Positions 33,034 through 44,945 of a stretch of DNA of 64,000 bases are shown here, in pieces; position 1 is the stretch's first letter, and every line of letters starts with the position of its first letter. The DNA is taken from the NCBI GenBank assembly GCA_003988855.1, contig QYAI01000005.1:558001-622000 (forward strand), read 5' to 3'. This stretch comes from Arachnopeziza araneosa (Eukaryota > Ascomycota > Leotiomycetes > Helotiales > Arachnopezizaceae). Below the pieces are notes generated by a model, which was not told the origin of the DNA, did not search any database, and worked only from the letters and a program-made list of their open reading frames with translations. The translations under genes were made by a program, and so were the position numbers.

Positions 33034-34055
33034 GGCGTATATATGAGATGCACAAACAAGTGAAACCAGAGCTGGCGCTAGGATAGAATGTGACTCCGGA
33101 CTTGAATTGTGATGGGGATGTGATAAAGGCTTTCTCGTGGCGTGATTCTTGGCAAGAGGGACAGGCTCTGCCTTTATCTCAGATACAGCGCGTACAGTCA
33201 GGTCTACGATTGGGCCAAGGCCTTATGTTCTCAGAACTATATTTTCTTGAAACTTCGGTTGGTGAGAGGGACCGCATCAGGGGGACCTGGCTGTCCTGTG
33301 ATTCCAAAATGTGATTGGTAGACAGGGTTAAGGTGCTGATGTTCAGCGGCTATTTGGCCTGCAGCTATTTCTAGGGGTGTCGCTCGCCAATGACCGGAGC
33401 GCTCCAGGGTCTTAATTTAGCGATGGTCACTGAAGCAACGACCTCGGCGTCCAGAGGGCGGTAGTCATTGCTGACTTGCGACATATTGGTGTGTGAGAAG
33501 TTATTTGCGGTATCTATATGGCCAAGGGCACGTCTCGAGATGTTCGACTGATAACAGTTGGTTTGAGGTGTTACGGTGATTGACGTTTTTCAAGAATTCT
33601 CATTTCGTCTACTGGAACGGCAGCAGGCGCTATGGTGGAGGAGATGGGAGTTTCTGGCATAGTGATAGGATACTCTCCTCATAATGGTACTTCTCCTTGG
33701 CGTCTTATCAGAAAGGTATATGCGCGGTCTGCTGTCTTTCAACCTTAGCCTGCGAATGATGCTGAGGATGCTAGATGTCTGAAAGAGAGAGTTACCACCA
33801 TAGATCATTGAACCTTTTCTTATCCAAATCCAACAGAGACTCATTTGCCCTAGACTTTTCATAGTTGTACGGCTAGAATGTGGTGGGAGTTCATATACCA
33901 ACAATGTTTTTCAGCTCAAAAGGCTCCACAATGTTTCCATCTGTTATGACATCAAGTCAAATTGTGTGGAATGATTCATTTTTACAATTCAGGGCTATGC
34001 CTTCCCTGACCCAGAAAAGCTCCATTTACCTTGCTCGCAATGCCGTATTGGATAT

Positions 34056-34076
34056 ATCACGTGTTTAACACGTGAT
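34056..34076. promoter_or_regulatory. 21-bp perfect palindrome with two CACGTG boxes
   Basis: ATCACGTGTT and AACACGTGAT are exact reverse complements around a central T. Each arm holds a CACGTG box (34058-34063 and 34069-34074), centres 11 bases apart, about one helical turn. It lies about 545 bases before the long coiled-coil gene. Two bHLH dimers could sit on the same face of the DNA; that is inference. Confidence 0.55.
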
Positions 34077-34307
34077 CTCTCTGATAGACGACCTCCTGTG
34101 CTCTTCTTCTTGAAAATAATCAAAAATGATGTAGCTACATTCCCAAAGTTTGAGATGGAACTGAAGGTCTCTTGCTTTATCTTTTCAAAGATGGTGTCGT
34201 ACTTTAATGGGGCAGCGTTGAAGCTCGCTCCTTCCTGCTCTCCAATTTCTATCTTCACACCTACCTCACTTCACCACCTTCAGTTCCACACCCCTTCAAT
34301 ACCATCA

Positions 34308-34550
34308 TCAACTCAACTGTCTGTTCGTCACATACTTCTTTCCAATCCAGAAAGCCTTCACTGTTGTCATAGTTCCTTGTTCAGAGTCCTCTGTCACCTC
34401 ACCTTTCCCGTAGATTCTTGACAAGACAACCCCTTCAGCTCTGTCGTCTTGATTCCATACCTCCTCGATTTGACTGTTGATCACTTCAGCATCTGCTACG
34501 AGATAAATACCCTTTTCATAGCGAGTCCATGTACGGATCAAGGTCACCAT
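34308..34550 (-). CDS. possible small hypothetical ORF
   Basis: An 80-codon ORF from a true ATG at 34550 (MVTLIRTWTRYEKGIYLVAD) with balanced amino-acid composition. Another minus-strand frame downstream (34258-33995) also reads like protein and could be a second exon, but I found no good splice junction that joins them. No family is recognised. Confidence 0.28.
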   Translation of the reverse strand: MVTLIRTWTRYEKGIYLVADAEVINSQIEEVWNQDDRAEGVVLSRIYGKGEVTEDSEQGTMTTVKAFWIGKKYVTNRQLS

Positions 34551-34620
34551 TGGCAGGATCAGTTAGGCCTGTGTTTTAATCCCTTGCCACTTTGATATTA
34601 AGAAATATCAGAACATCAAA

Positions 34621-37600
34621 ATGCCTCAACAAGAAGAACAGGAGATTCAGATTTTTCCGGATCTTCAGGATGAACAAGATAGCCAGATTGTTCCAGATCC
34701 TGAAGATAAGCAAGAGATGCAGATCGTTCCAGAGACCGAAGATAACTGTCCCTTTCCACCGCAGCATCAAGATCTGGATCGAGGTCAAAATCCGAGACGT
34801 CAAACCAACTTTCGCAAAGGAAAACATGTTGATCTCAACTCTATTCTTGAAAGTTTTGGTTCACGAATTGGAGAAACTCAATATGTGGCCCTCGAGATGG
34901 ACACCCAAGCTCAGGATAGCTTACAGTCTTACATCAACGAGACTCAATTTGTAGATCTCGAGCTAGACAAACAAGTTATCGACACACAAGTTCTTCTCCA
35001 TTTGGTTGGTTCGCAAAGTGGTGGGAATTCAGGAACTGGGTTACCTGAATTACCACATGCTTCATCATGTGGCGATGGTGTGCCCTTCTTTAGCAAGCCC
35101 GCTATCCTTGAAGATTCAGAGCCTTTTTCTTTTTCTGTACCTGCAGTTCGACAATCTCAGTTTCAAGGTTCTTGGGGTTTAAGCAATAAAGTCCCTCACA
35201 TAGATCAAGCAGTTCAGGCAGTCCCTACAACCACACCAGTTCTTAGTGGTACGACCCTCCATCCTTCCTCACTATAGTTGCTAATTTCATTCAGCACCAC
35301 TATTTTCGCCTTCAACTTTTAAACAGATGAACGTAGAAACTCAGGACTTGACTATGTCAAGTGGGTCTCAAGGGGTCAATTTGCATCCGCAGCTTGAATC
35401 CACAAACTCAAGTTACGACAAGGCTCCGAAAGAACAATTTGGAATGAATCAACATGTAGCGGAGGAATACCGTTCTCTCAATCCCCCAGACCAAACCATA
35501 TTACGCAAATACATACAAGATGGTCATCAAGACAGAGAAAACTTTGATAAGCCTCACGGAGGACAATCCAGTGATCATCAAGGTATGACAGAGTTTGGCG
35601 ACTCTCACAAGAACATCGGACATGAGAGCCTTGAGCACCCCAACACCCCTATTATCGGAAATCCTCATGCCATTTCCCAAGATAATACAGCGAACAAGAG
35701 AAAATCCAGAACCGAGCTTGTTTTGACGGTTCTACAAAATCAATTACCAGCTCAAGATATCACAAGTTCATCCATGGCGAACTCGCACTCAGTTCTTAAG
35801 ACAACAAAAAATCTAGAGCCAGTGCACACTGCGCATGAGACTTGTGATGAGGTATTGCCCATTGCGCATGCCGCCGAAAATCAAATACTGGAGAGGCAAA
35901 AAGGGCAGATTGTTCAGAAGAGCTCTAGTAGGTGAGCCTCCCGCCAATCCATAACTCTGAATTTGTCTCACTTACTAACTTAATATCTAGAAGCCGAAGA
36001 ATCAAACAACCATTTCCAGATACTGCTCGGGCTCCTAGCCACCGCCGTCCCCTTGCTATGCCCTCTGAAAATCTTGCGCAGCAACATCAACTCAGATCGT
36101 CATCGAAAGGTACATTTGATGTTCCTATGTTTGAAATAGCTTCTAACTCGGCACACTTTCGAACTAATTTTGCGGACGACGATCATTCGATACCTGATGT
36201 TATTGAAAAATCAAGCCATATTCTCCCTCATCCCGAAGATAATAGCGAAATTGTCATAGATCTTCCACAAGGCATCAACTTTCAAGAGAAAGACGTAATT
36301 GAAACCACACCTACAGTCCTTAGCCATAACGGTGAGACTGAATCATCGATTTGTCACAGCTCATTCTTAGAAGGGAACCGTATGGAAAAATTACCTGAGT
36401 CTCCAGCTCCTTCACCAAATTTACCTGAGCCTCCTCTCCGCTCAAAGTCTAGGCGTAGAAACCTTGGGAAATCAATGACAAGGCCATTGCTCGCAAAAAG
36501 CCTAGATCTACAGGGTGTCAACGAGGCTAAGGTTTTGGGACCTAACACCACAACAAAGGTTAGAAAACCTGAACTAGAATCGGCGACCGCTGAATTGACC
36601 ACAATGCAAAAAATTCTTGGCTTTGGCAAGGATTATGAGGCCCAGGAGAAAACATGCCAAGAGCAGTTAGTCTATATCGAGAAACAGGAAATTGAGTTGC
36701 GACACCTGAAAGAAATGGATGCAGAATCCAGGAAGAAAATTGAAAGCTTGGAGTCAGAGAAGTTGGCTTTGGCTGAGAAGCTCCAGAAGCTCACCAATCT
36801 CAGTACAAAGTATAGGAACCATGTAAACGAAGTTATCAAGACTCAACGATTCCTTAAACAAGAAGGAATTGACATCCGGAAGAGAGCGGAAGAATGTCGA
36901 ACCTATACCGATTCAGGGGTCGAGGAGCTTAGGCAAAATCTCAGTTCAGCGGTCGAGGTTACCCAAGGATTCTTGGCGAGACTCGCAGAAGGTATGTCGG
37001 ACCATATCTGCACAGAATATAGCTCACAAAAACAGCAAAAAAAGATACGGCGGATATCGTTCAAACCAACAAAAGCCTCGCGGACTTAAATCAAAAGCTC
37101 GAAAGTGAAAAAGAAGCCTTTGAGTCTCAAATTTCCAATCTCCAGTCCACCAACGAACTCCTAACTACTTCAAGAGTAGAATTGGAAACTTCAGAGTATG
37201 AGCGTTATCAAAAGCTCCAATTCGAGACACAGAAAACAAATGACACAAACAAGCAACTATTTAGTGACAACAGAAAAATCTTGGGAAATTTGATGGCAGG
37301 TAAGTACAGTACACACATAGATGTTGCCTGTAGAAGATGCTAAACTAGTCAGCGTTGAGGCGGGAGGCTTCATTTGAAGAGACTTTAAACAAAATTTTAA
37401 TGGAATTGAGTACGGAAAAGTACAATGTTGAGACGCTTCAGAAAGAGGTTCAGATTCGACAAAATTGTCAGGAAGAACTTTCGAAACTTCTGAAGCAATT
37501 GCCAGGTGACGTCACCTCCAAGTTTAAAGAGGACGAAGGTTTGATGTCAAAGATCCTCAGTGCTGAGTCGGCGACTCAGGCAAAGTGTGTTTATGTAAAC

Positions 37601-40203
37601 TCTATGGCTTGCATATTTCTAACTTAGAAAAGGGTCGACCAAGCAACAGCTCTCATCAATACATTAAAGAACCAGGAGCCTGAACCACCTGCGTCTTTGA
37701 TCAAGCTCATCGAAGATTCATTTGCAAGGTAATGTTTCTTTTACATTTAACGCATGTCTATTCACGTTTGATTAGATTGGAAGAGACAACTGCTGCCTCG
37801 AGTTCTTCTGAGTCCACCCACGAAACTTCAACAACCACATTGTTGGTGGATCTAAAAGAAAGCATCAACCAGCTTCAATTGGACAAAGAAGCTCAGGTCC
37901 GCCTGAAAGACACCATTTCTGAGCTTCGTCAGACCAACAACACCTTAGCGAAAGACAAAGACGCAGCGCAAGCTGAGTCGCGAAAAATTTCTGCACAACT
38001 AGCAGAAGCCAATTTAAATCTTTCTAATTGTCGCTCTGACCTAGAAATCAGAAATAGTGAACTTGTCGTTGCACAGGCTTTGCCCAGAGAAGATTTGGAA
38101 GTGCGAGCCAAATTAAAAGATTTAGAGGGCAAAAATAACATCATCAATAGTCAGTTGGAAGGCTCTAACCGGGAACTCTCTAATGTAAGAGAAGAATTAA
38201 GCTCTTCAAAAGAGATACTCAATCGTCAAAAACTACAATTGAATGACCTTGAGAAGAAATTGCTTGATTCGCAGGCTAGAGTTAAGACTTTCGATGCCGA
38301 GAAAGAGAAATACATGGCAGAAAAGGAACAAGAAAACAAGCTGCAATGCCAAGAATTGACCAAGAAAGCCGAGAACTCAAAAGGAACCCTAAAGCGGAAA
38401 CTTGACTTGGAAATCAAGAATTTAGAGCAGAGGAATAGGGACCTGGACGCAGAGTTGAAGTTTGGCAAAGAACAACTTTACAAGCGCAACGATGAAGACG
38501 TTACCAATAAGGAACACATCATCAAGCTTCAATTAGAGTTGAATGCTTATAAAGAGCAATTCGCTCATTCGATTTCGCAGCTGCAGTCTTTAGAAGAACA
38601 AGATCCAATACGTGAGTCCTCGGATGAGGACTCATCTAAGATCCAAAGTGTTCGCAACGAGATCTCAGAGCTTCGAGCTTTTTGGCAGTCTTCAGACGCA
38701 GAAATCTCACAGAATATTGAAATTTCTAATAGGAATTACAGATCCTTAGAAGAGTCTCTTCGTATTTTCAGCTCGTTACAGCAGGACAAGGAGGATGTCG
38801 AGGCAGAGAATGCAAGCTTAAAACAGAGTCTAGAAAGTTTGAAAGAGTCACTGGCACGACAGAAAAATGTTAGCCACCGGTATGTGGAGGACGACTCTTT
38901 TGCTCATGGTACAACAACAATAACTGTTACAACACCGTTACCGATGGGATCATCCAGCATGCAGCACCCAAGAAAGTATCCCGGCTCGAGTTGGGATGGT
39001 ACATTGTCGAGTCTTGACAAAAACAGAACCTTACCGCTGAAGGTGATCGAAGCTCCCGAGGATGCCTTGCGAAACGCAATGAGACATAAGGCTTCACACA
39101 AGACAGCATATGCTTCTGACCGCACCTTTGAGACACATGATGACACGTGGCAAAATTCTAGCTTTGAATTACTGGAAAGTCAGAACTCTAGAAACCGCGT
39201 AAGAAACGATGAGTCCACACATTTTCACAATAGTTCTGTTTCGTCTCAGTCTATCGGATCAGATTCCCGCCCCATTTTACGACCTGCACCGCGGAAGCGT
39301 ATTAGGCTAAGTTTCTCCGACGATCCCAAAGGCACAGGATCACCTCAAAACATGGCTGAGCCACTAAAGAAGCATCAGCAGACTTTCGAAGGCTCAAGAA
39401 TACCTTCCCGTTTGTCAGGGGATACCTTGGTTGGCTTCGAGACACCGATCATGGAGAAGACATCACACTCGTTGGTATCTATAGAACGAAGCGGAAGCAG
39501 TTTGACAGACTATGAAGCCATGGTCAATTTGCTTCCATCCGTGAATAGCCAGGAACAGCTGCAAGCGGCGTACAGAAAGACAAGAGATAGTAAAACAGAA
39601 GAGTACGAGAGTAGCTCCTTGAAGTCAAATGGCCGGCATCTTAATGCAGGGACATTCACAGATAAAGAAGGAGAGTCGCCTGCAAAGAGAGTTAAGGTAC
39701 AAGCTAACAAGACACTGTCAAAATCGGAAGAATCACAACGACGTCGGGTCTCACAGCCTAAGAAGAGCGCCATGAAAAAACCAGCTCAACTTCCAGATAT
39801 CAATGACGATGATATCTTTGCTCAGAACCGCACACTAAATTTCGAAAATTCTGCTTCACATCGTGGCCATCAATCTGAAACCACGAGCTTGGGAGGAGAT
39901 AAGAAAAATACACGCCAGATACTAGGACCGAGTGTTTTCAAGGGAGTTGTGAACGGCAGGATAACCAAATCGAACAATGGACTCACACATACTGGTATCA
40001 AGGGTGCATCGACCTCCAACCAAGCTCCGAGCAAGAAGCCAACGGATTCTCAACCGTCGCCCACCATGGAGGTGGCTAAGCGTAATCGAAAATTCTCGTC
40101 TGGATCCATCGCAAAGCTTCGAACAACTACTGCGCGTACCACGCGCACGATAAAACCGCATTTAGGCTCGGTTGTGCCAGACTCACAAAAGGGATTGTGC
40201 TAA
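34621..40203 (+). CDS. very long coiled-coil protein, 1758 aa, function unknown
   Basis: Seven exons (34621-35248, 35295-35931, 35991-36991, 37045-37299, 37353-37584, 37633-37728, 37776-40203) join in phase throughout. Residues 5-40 are three tandem 12-residue units (EEQEIQIFPDLQ, DEQDSQIVPDPE, DKQEMQIVPETE). Residues ~80-125 hold two related words, GETQYVALE and NETQFVDLE, within a run of TQ dipeptides. Residues ~130-620 are polar and probably disordered. From ~630 to ~1200 the protein is coiled coil with heptad-rich Glu/Lys/Leu sequence. The last ~450 residues are basic and Ser-rich, with nuclear-signal-like SPAKRVK and PRKRIR and a terminal VVPDSQK echoing the N-terminal repeat. Overall shape (disorder, long coil, basic DNA-binding-like tail) resembles chromosome-axis, kinetochore or spindle-pole proteins, but I recognise no family. 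Confidence 0.8.
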
Positions 40204-42032
40204 GCAAGTAGTGCTGCTGTTTGTGCTTCGTTATATCCAGTGATGGTGTCAAGATGTGTAAGAAATAGACAGTTCACGAGTGCTTTTGCTTTACGACGCT
40301 TGTGGCAGTGCAGATTGATATTTTGGGCAGTTAGACCTACTTGCAAGACAGGTCGAAATCTGAGATTTTGGTAGTTGCTGTTCGCACATAGGGATTTCGA
40401 GGTATTATACATTCCAATAAGCTAGGTAGCCAAATATTTGCTTCAATACAATGGTTCGAAGCCATTCCTTCTCCCAACTCCTTTAAACGCCTTGCACATC
40501 TCTGTCTTCTTGTATGATACAACAGTCTAATCTCGACGGGGTTCACCCTTCAATCATTCCGTCCTGTACGAGCACGAATGGTGACGTAAAGGGTATTGAG
40601 TTTGAGATACTATCGTCCACCTCTCTTCTGCTCTAGAAACAAGACTTGCTTCTTGACTATAAGATAGCAATATTAGTGATTGATCATCAGAGTTTGAATT
40701 GAAAGCAGGCGCTTTCTCAGAAATAGCCAATTTTTTTGCAAAGTGTCAATTGTATGAGCAATACAGCAGTCCAAGTCTCCCAGCAGAGATTGCAAATCAT
40801 TGTCAACCTTTGCCACACTATTCCCTAGCTCCATGGATGACAGGAGAAAACAATCACTCACCAACCGGATCGTACTTCATCATGCTCAACGGTCTATGCG
40901 TCCGCGGTCGTATGAGGGTCTTGTAGTAGCCTGTGAGGGCCATGGAGACGATTCGCACAGCGATGGTTCTGGATTTGGCTGGGGAGCATGATAGTCAGCC
41001 AGCTGGAATTTAGGAGGTGGATTGGTCACAACATACGTTTTTTGGCCATGGTGGTGTTGGGTGCTGTGGTGCTCAGGATCTCAAGACCAAGGCTTGCTCT
41101 GCTGGAGCGCGACAAGAAGCTTATTGTGGCCTGCATGCCTTGGATCTCAGGCGCCAGCGTGGATGGAGACTTCGGAAGCCGGAAGGATGCTTGCTGCCAC
41201 CACCAACGAGGGGGCCGAATTGGTTCGCAGAGTTACATTCTCCTTCGAGCTGCATCGCGCCACATTCGTGCATGGCCAGAACCAGAATCTCGAACTCATC
41301 CCTTCGCATCCTCCTTCTCTCAGCCCTTTCAGAAAGACGGCGACTCGCTTAACCCCTCGATGTTGATCAAGTCTTGGCGCTGCTCTCCTTTGCCGGTTTC
41401 CTGTCTGATGCCCTTGGGCTGGCTGGCTGGCTAGGTTACGAGGCAATCCATATGGTGGATTGATGGTTGTCGATGCTGACCTCAAACGGACCGCCGGCAG
41501 TCGTCTCACCCCCTCCAGCAGACATCACCTAGCCCTACGTGAGCACTAACCACCGCCTGCTGTCAGTCGCCGTGACGCCCCGGCAGATACGTCTCTCTCT
41601 CGTGCTCTTCTTCCTCACCGGCCTCTCGACTCGCCCAATATCTCCCCTCCATCTGCGTGCAGTTCGGGCCTATAAGCTCCTAAAACGCCGCACTTCTGTC
41701 CTTTATCGTAAAACTATATTTAGCAGAGCAGCACGGTTCTAGCACGGAATGTCCCGTTTGGAGGAATCGGGGCCGCCATCCTCAACCACAAATATCTAAT
41801 TTATTCTCATTTACCCTGCACTAGAGTGTTTCTGCCCTTCCATTCTGTCCTGGACCCCGAACCGCTTTCTCATCCTGGACCATGAATAGCATGCCCATGG
41901 TCTAGGCAGCCACGTTATTTTGTGCGCCACTCGGAATACTTTGTTCGTCTTGATCTCTTTGGTACCCTTAACGACTTGTCGCGCGACGTGACGTGGAGCA
42001 GTGAGTACATAACTCTATATGTGTGCGAGAGG
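40204..42032. other. 1.8-kb region upstream of the Zn2Cys6 gene
   Basis: I recognise no gene. Between 40988 and 41509 ORFs of 110-150 codons overlap in three plus frames and on the minus strand; none has a recognisable domain, and such stacking fits a locally GC-richer, stop-poor stretch. A short (GGCT)n repeat lies near 41417-41433. A CGTGACGTGG element (CRE-like half sites) sits near 41985-41995, just before the coding start. A long 5' leader for the regulator gene is possible. Confidence 0.5.
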
Positions 42033-43910
42033 ATGGATCCAGTAGTGCCGGACACGAAAGACACGCAAGAGACCAAGAGGAAAAGGGCTAAGAAGCCTAA
42101 GGTTAAGACTGGCTGTAAGACTTGTAAGGTAACTAATTCTCCAGCCTCGGAAGAGGCCGATGCTATCTATTCGTTGCTGTCAAAATCACGAGGCTGATAC
42201 CAGTCCCAGATTAGAAGAGTTAAGTGTGATGAAACGCGGCCGGAGTGCCTTCGGTAAGATATAGTCTACTCATTCTGAGATTCATCATTGATACAGAGTA
42301 GATGTCAGAAATATGGGAAAGGATACTGTGATGGTTATGACAACCTCAAGCCAGAGCCACCTGAGACCCAACCGATTCTGCCCAAATCAACGGCTTTGGC
42401 CAAACCGGCTCTAAGAGGAGACCCCGTGATCCAAGTCTTTAGCAGTCAGGATGAATTTCGATGTTTCCGCACCTATTGTGAGGAAGTGGCTCCTCAACTT
42501 TCCGGTTCAAATCGTTCCATGTGGCATCAACTGTTACTTCAGGCCGGCCAGAGCCAGCCATTCATTCGGCATGCGATTATTGCCATGGGGGCACTGAATC
42601 GGTCGCTCCAGGATGTAGGAATGGGAATTATTCGGATTAGAGGAGATTCTCCTGTCGATGAACCGGAGCATCATGAAGAGCTGACGGAGAAATTAAGTTC
42701 ATTTGCTTTAGATCACTATGGCAAATTCCTCAGGGGAGCAAGAGGCCAGATCTCCATGTCAGGAAAAGGGCAGGAGAGAAGGAATGCTATGATAGCTTGT
42801 TTACTGGTTGTTTGCATAGAGAATATGCAATATCATTATGCCAACGCACTCATGCACGCCCAATTCGGCTTTCGATTAATGGAAGAACTAGTCGAGCATT
42901 CACCTGGACCAAAACAGCAAAATGGGATGTCCTCGCCCATCCCAACTATTGTCGAAGACGAGCTTGTGCAGCAATTCCACAGGATGGAAATGCAAGTCAT
43001 GGCAACGTACGACTCACGAACACCAGAACAGCATTGGCGCTTGAAGCAAGATGGCACCGCAACCATCAAAAATATGCCTACGACATTCACCACCGCCGAA
43101 GAAGCCCGTCTTTATATCGACCTCATCATGCGCCGCGCCTTTCACTTCATCGCCTCCGCCCTTGCGCACCGCGCCACCTACGAAGACTCCAACTCCCGCG
43201 CCACCCCAGTTAGAACAAGTAGCAATGGTGCACCCCTGTTCACAGTTCACCACGTCGACTATCCTTCCTGGGTACGCGGTATCCCGGAAGAGCTCCAAGT
43301 CGAGCAAGAAATGTACGCTGCTGAGAACCGCCGCTGGGCAAAAGCATTCGAGCCCTTACACCGCACCGCATTACGGAATATAAACCGACCAGAAAGCATC
43401 CCCGTGTTGCTGATGAAAGTGCATTCCTGGACAACGACAGTCCGGCTAGGAGGGCTCCTGTCAACTAATGAACTCGTTTTCGATAACTTCAACGCCGAAT
43501 TCGAAGGCATAATAACATACGCCCGTATCTTACTCGAACACCCCCAAGGCAAGCGGCATTTTGCAGGAGGTGCATTTTCCTTCGATATGGGCCTCATCTA
43601 CCCTTTGATGACGCCTGGCCTCTCCTGTCGTGATCGCAACTTAAGACGAGAGTGTATTGAACTCCTACGATTGCACCAGTGGAGAGAAGGGCAGTGGGGG
43701 AGCGAGAGTAGTGCCATTGTGGCCATGTGGATTATGGAAGTTGAAGAAGAGGGCGTGGAGACAGAGCATATCCCACAATGGGCGAGGGCGAAATTGAGTG
43801 GCATGGTGGCGGATTTGGAGAATCGGAGGCTGACTTTGCATTGTGTCCGCGGGTTTGGGCCGGAGGCCATACACATGGAAACGGTTAGGGAGTGTAAGGT
43901 ATTGGTATGA
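42033..43910 (+). CDS. Zn2Cys6 transcription factor
   Basis: Three exons (42033-42128, 42210-42253, 42302-43910) give 582 aa; the tiny middle exon of 44 nt carries half of the zinc cluster. The cluster reads TGCKTCK, then IRRVKCDETRPECLR, then CQKYGKGYCDGY, i.e. six cysteines with Cx2Cx6Cx6Cx2Cx7C spacing, preceded by a basic stretch KRKRAKKPKVK that may be a nuclear signal. The rest is helical and resembles the fungal-specific activator domain of the Fungal_trans_2 type, with DEFRCFRTYCEEVAPQLSG and ACLLVVCIENMQYHYANAL. Such proteins bind CGG half-sites in DNA. There is no adjacent biosynthetic or catabolic cluster, so the target is unknown. Confidence 0.9.
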
Positions 43911-44945
43911 AGGAAGAGTGAGGAAAAGGGACAAGAGAGTGATTAATTGTAAATAATACATGTCGATACCGAGATGAGTATCTGAACATCGTGAACAAAT
44001 ATGAATATATTATTTATTTCTCGAGATCTTAATATACCTTTAACCTTAATGATATACCTACCTATGCTAGAAACAATGTCTAGAATGTGCATCTCAAACT
44101 AGCGGCTAAATGAGGAGGGTCAGTCATCAAGATGTATCAAGTAGCGGCAATATTGACACTAAGAATTGTATCAAGTTAAAGCAGATTTGGGGGAGCTCAA
44201 CACAATATTATTCCTATCTTCTCCACAGCCAACCATTGCTATTCATTCATTTCTTCAATTGTGATCCCCTACACTCTCCTCATGTAAACTTCCAACAGGT
44301 CATCTCCTTTGTCACTTGACATCCAATAAGGTAGACATGCCCTGCCGGTCATTCCAGCTACAACATCCACCACTCTCTCGTCTTCTTGACTCTATTTTCT
44401 CTCTTCCATCACCCGCGCCTGCGGACCCAGTCGGTCGTTCGTCAGTCGCATTACATAAAGGCTCTCCGATCCAGTCCATTCAAGGTGGCGGAGTACATGA
44501 GTTGGTGGTGATATTGCCTTTTCCGGCTCTCTCTCGTATCGTATCGGCATCGTCGTGAAATGAAACATCGCGTTGAAAGGCGCTAGGGGTATTGGTGATG
44601 TGGCGCGAAATCAAAAGGGGCTGTTTGTACAAAGGGTTGTGGTGTATTCTGTGTAGTGTAGTGTTGTGATTGTGTTGGTAATGCTGCACGTTGTCCTCAA
44701 CTCTTCATAATCTTCGAGCTCCGACGACTTCGCCAGATGATGACACTCGTGTTAAGAAAACAAAGCAATGCCTCTCATTGCGCAAGAAGACGGTCTTTAT
44801 GACCAGTCGTCCGTATGGGTGGTGTAGTAAACAAAAGAAGAAATATCTGGCTGAAAAGCACCCGCTTTGGCCTCTCTATTATGTAGTGCGCCGGCCCTAG
44901 GGTTGATTAAAAAGGCTAACATTGGATCTGTAAAGAATGTGCAGA
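43911..44945. other. intergenic between convergent genes
   Basis: 1 kb of 3' flanking sequence between the regulator (+) and KAP95 (-). AT-rich at first, with C/T-rich runs near 44250-44420. I see no gene, repeat or RNA. Confidence 0.55.

Larger units (their letters stand above)
33034..34620. other. intergenic region with twin E-box palindrome
   Basis: 1.6 kb between two divergent genes. It holds the 21-bp palindrome at 34056-34076 and one possible small ORF at 34308-34550 (both listed separately). Other ORFs here (33590-33904, 33880-34068, 34098-34421) show no recognisable feature. Confidence 0.5.

Noticed and set aside
42033..43910. Zn2Cys6 gene as regulator of a secondary-metabolite cluster
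   Set aside because: No PKS, NRPS, terpene or tailoring enzymes flank it.
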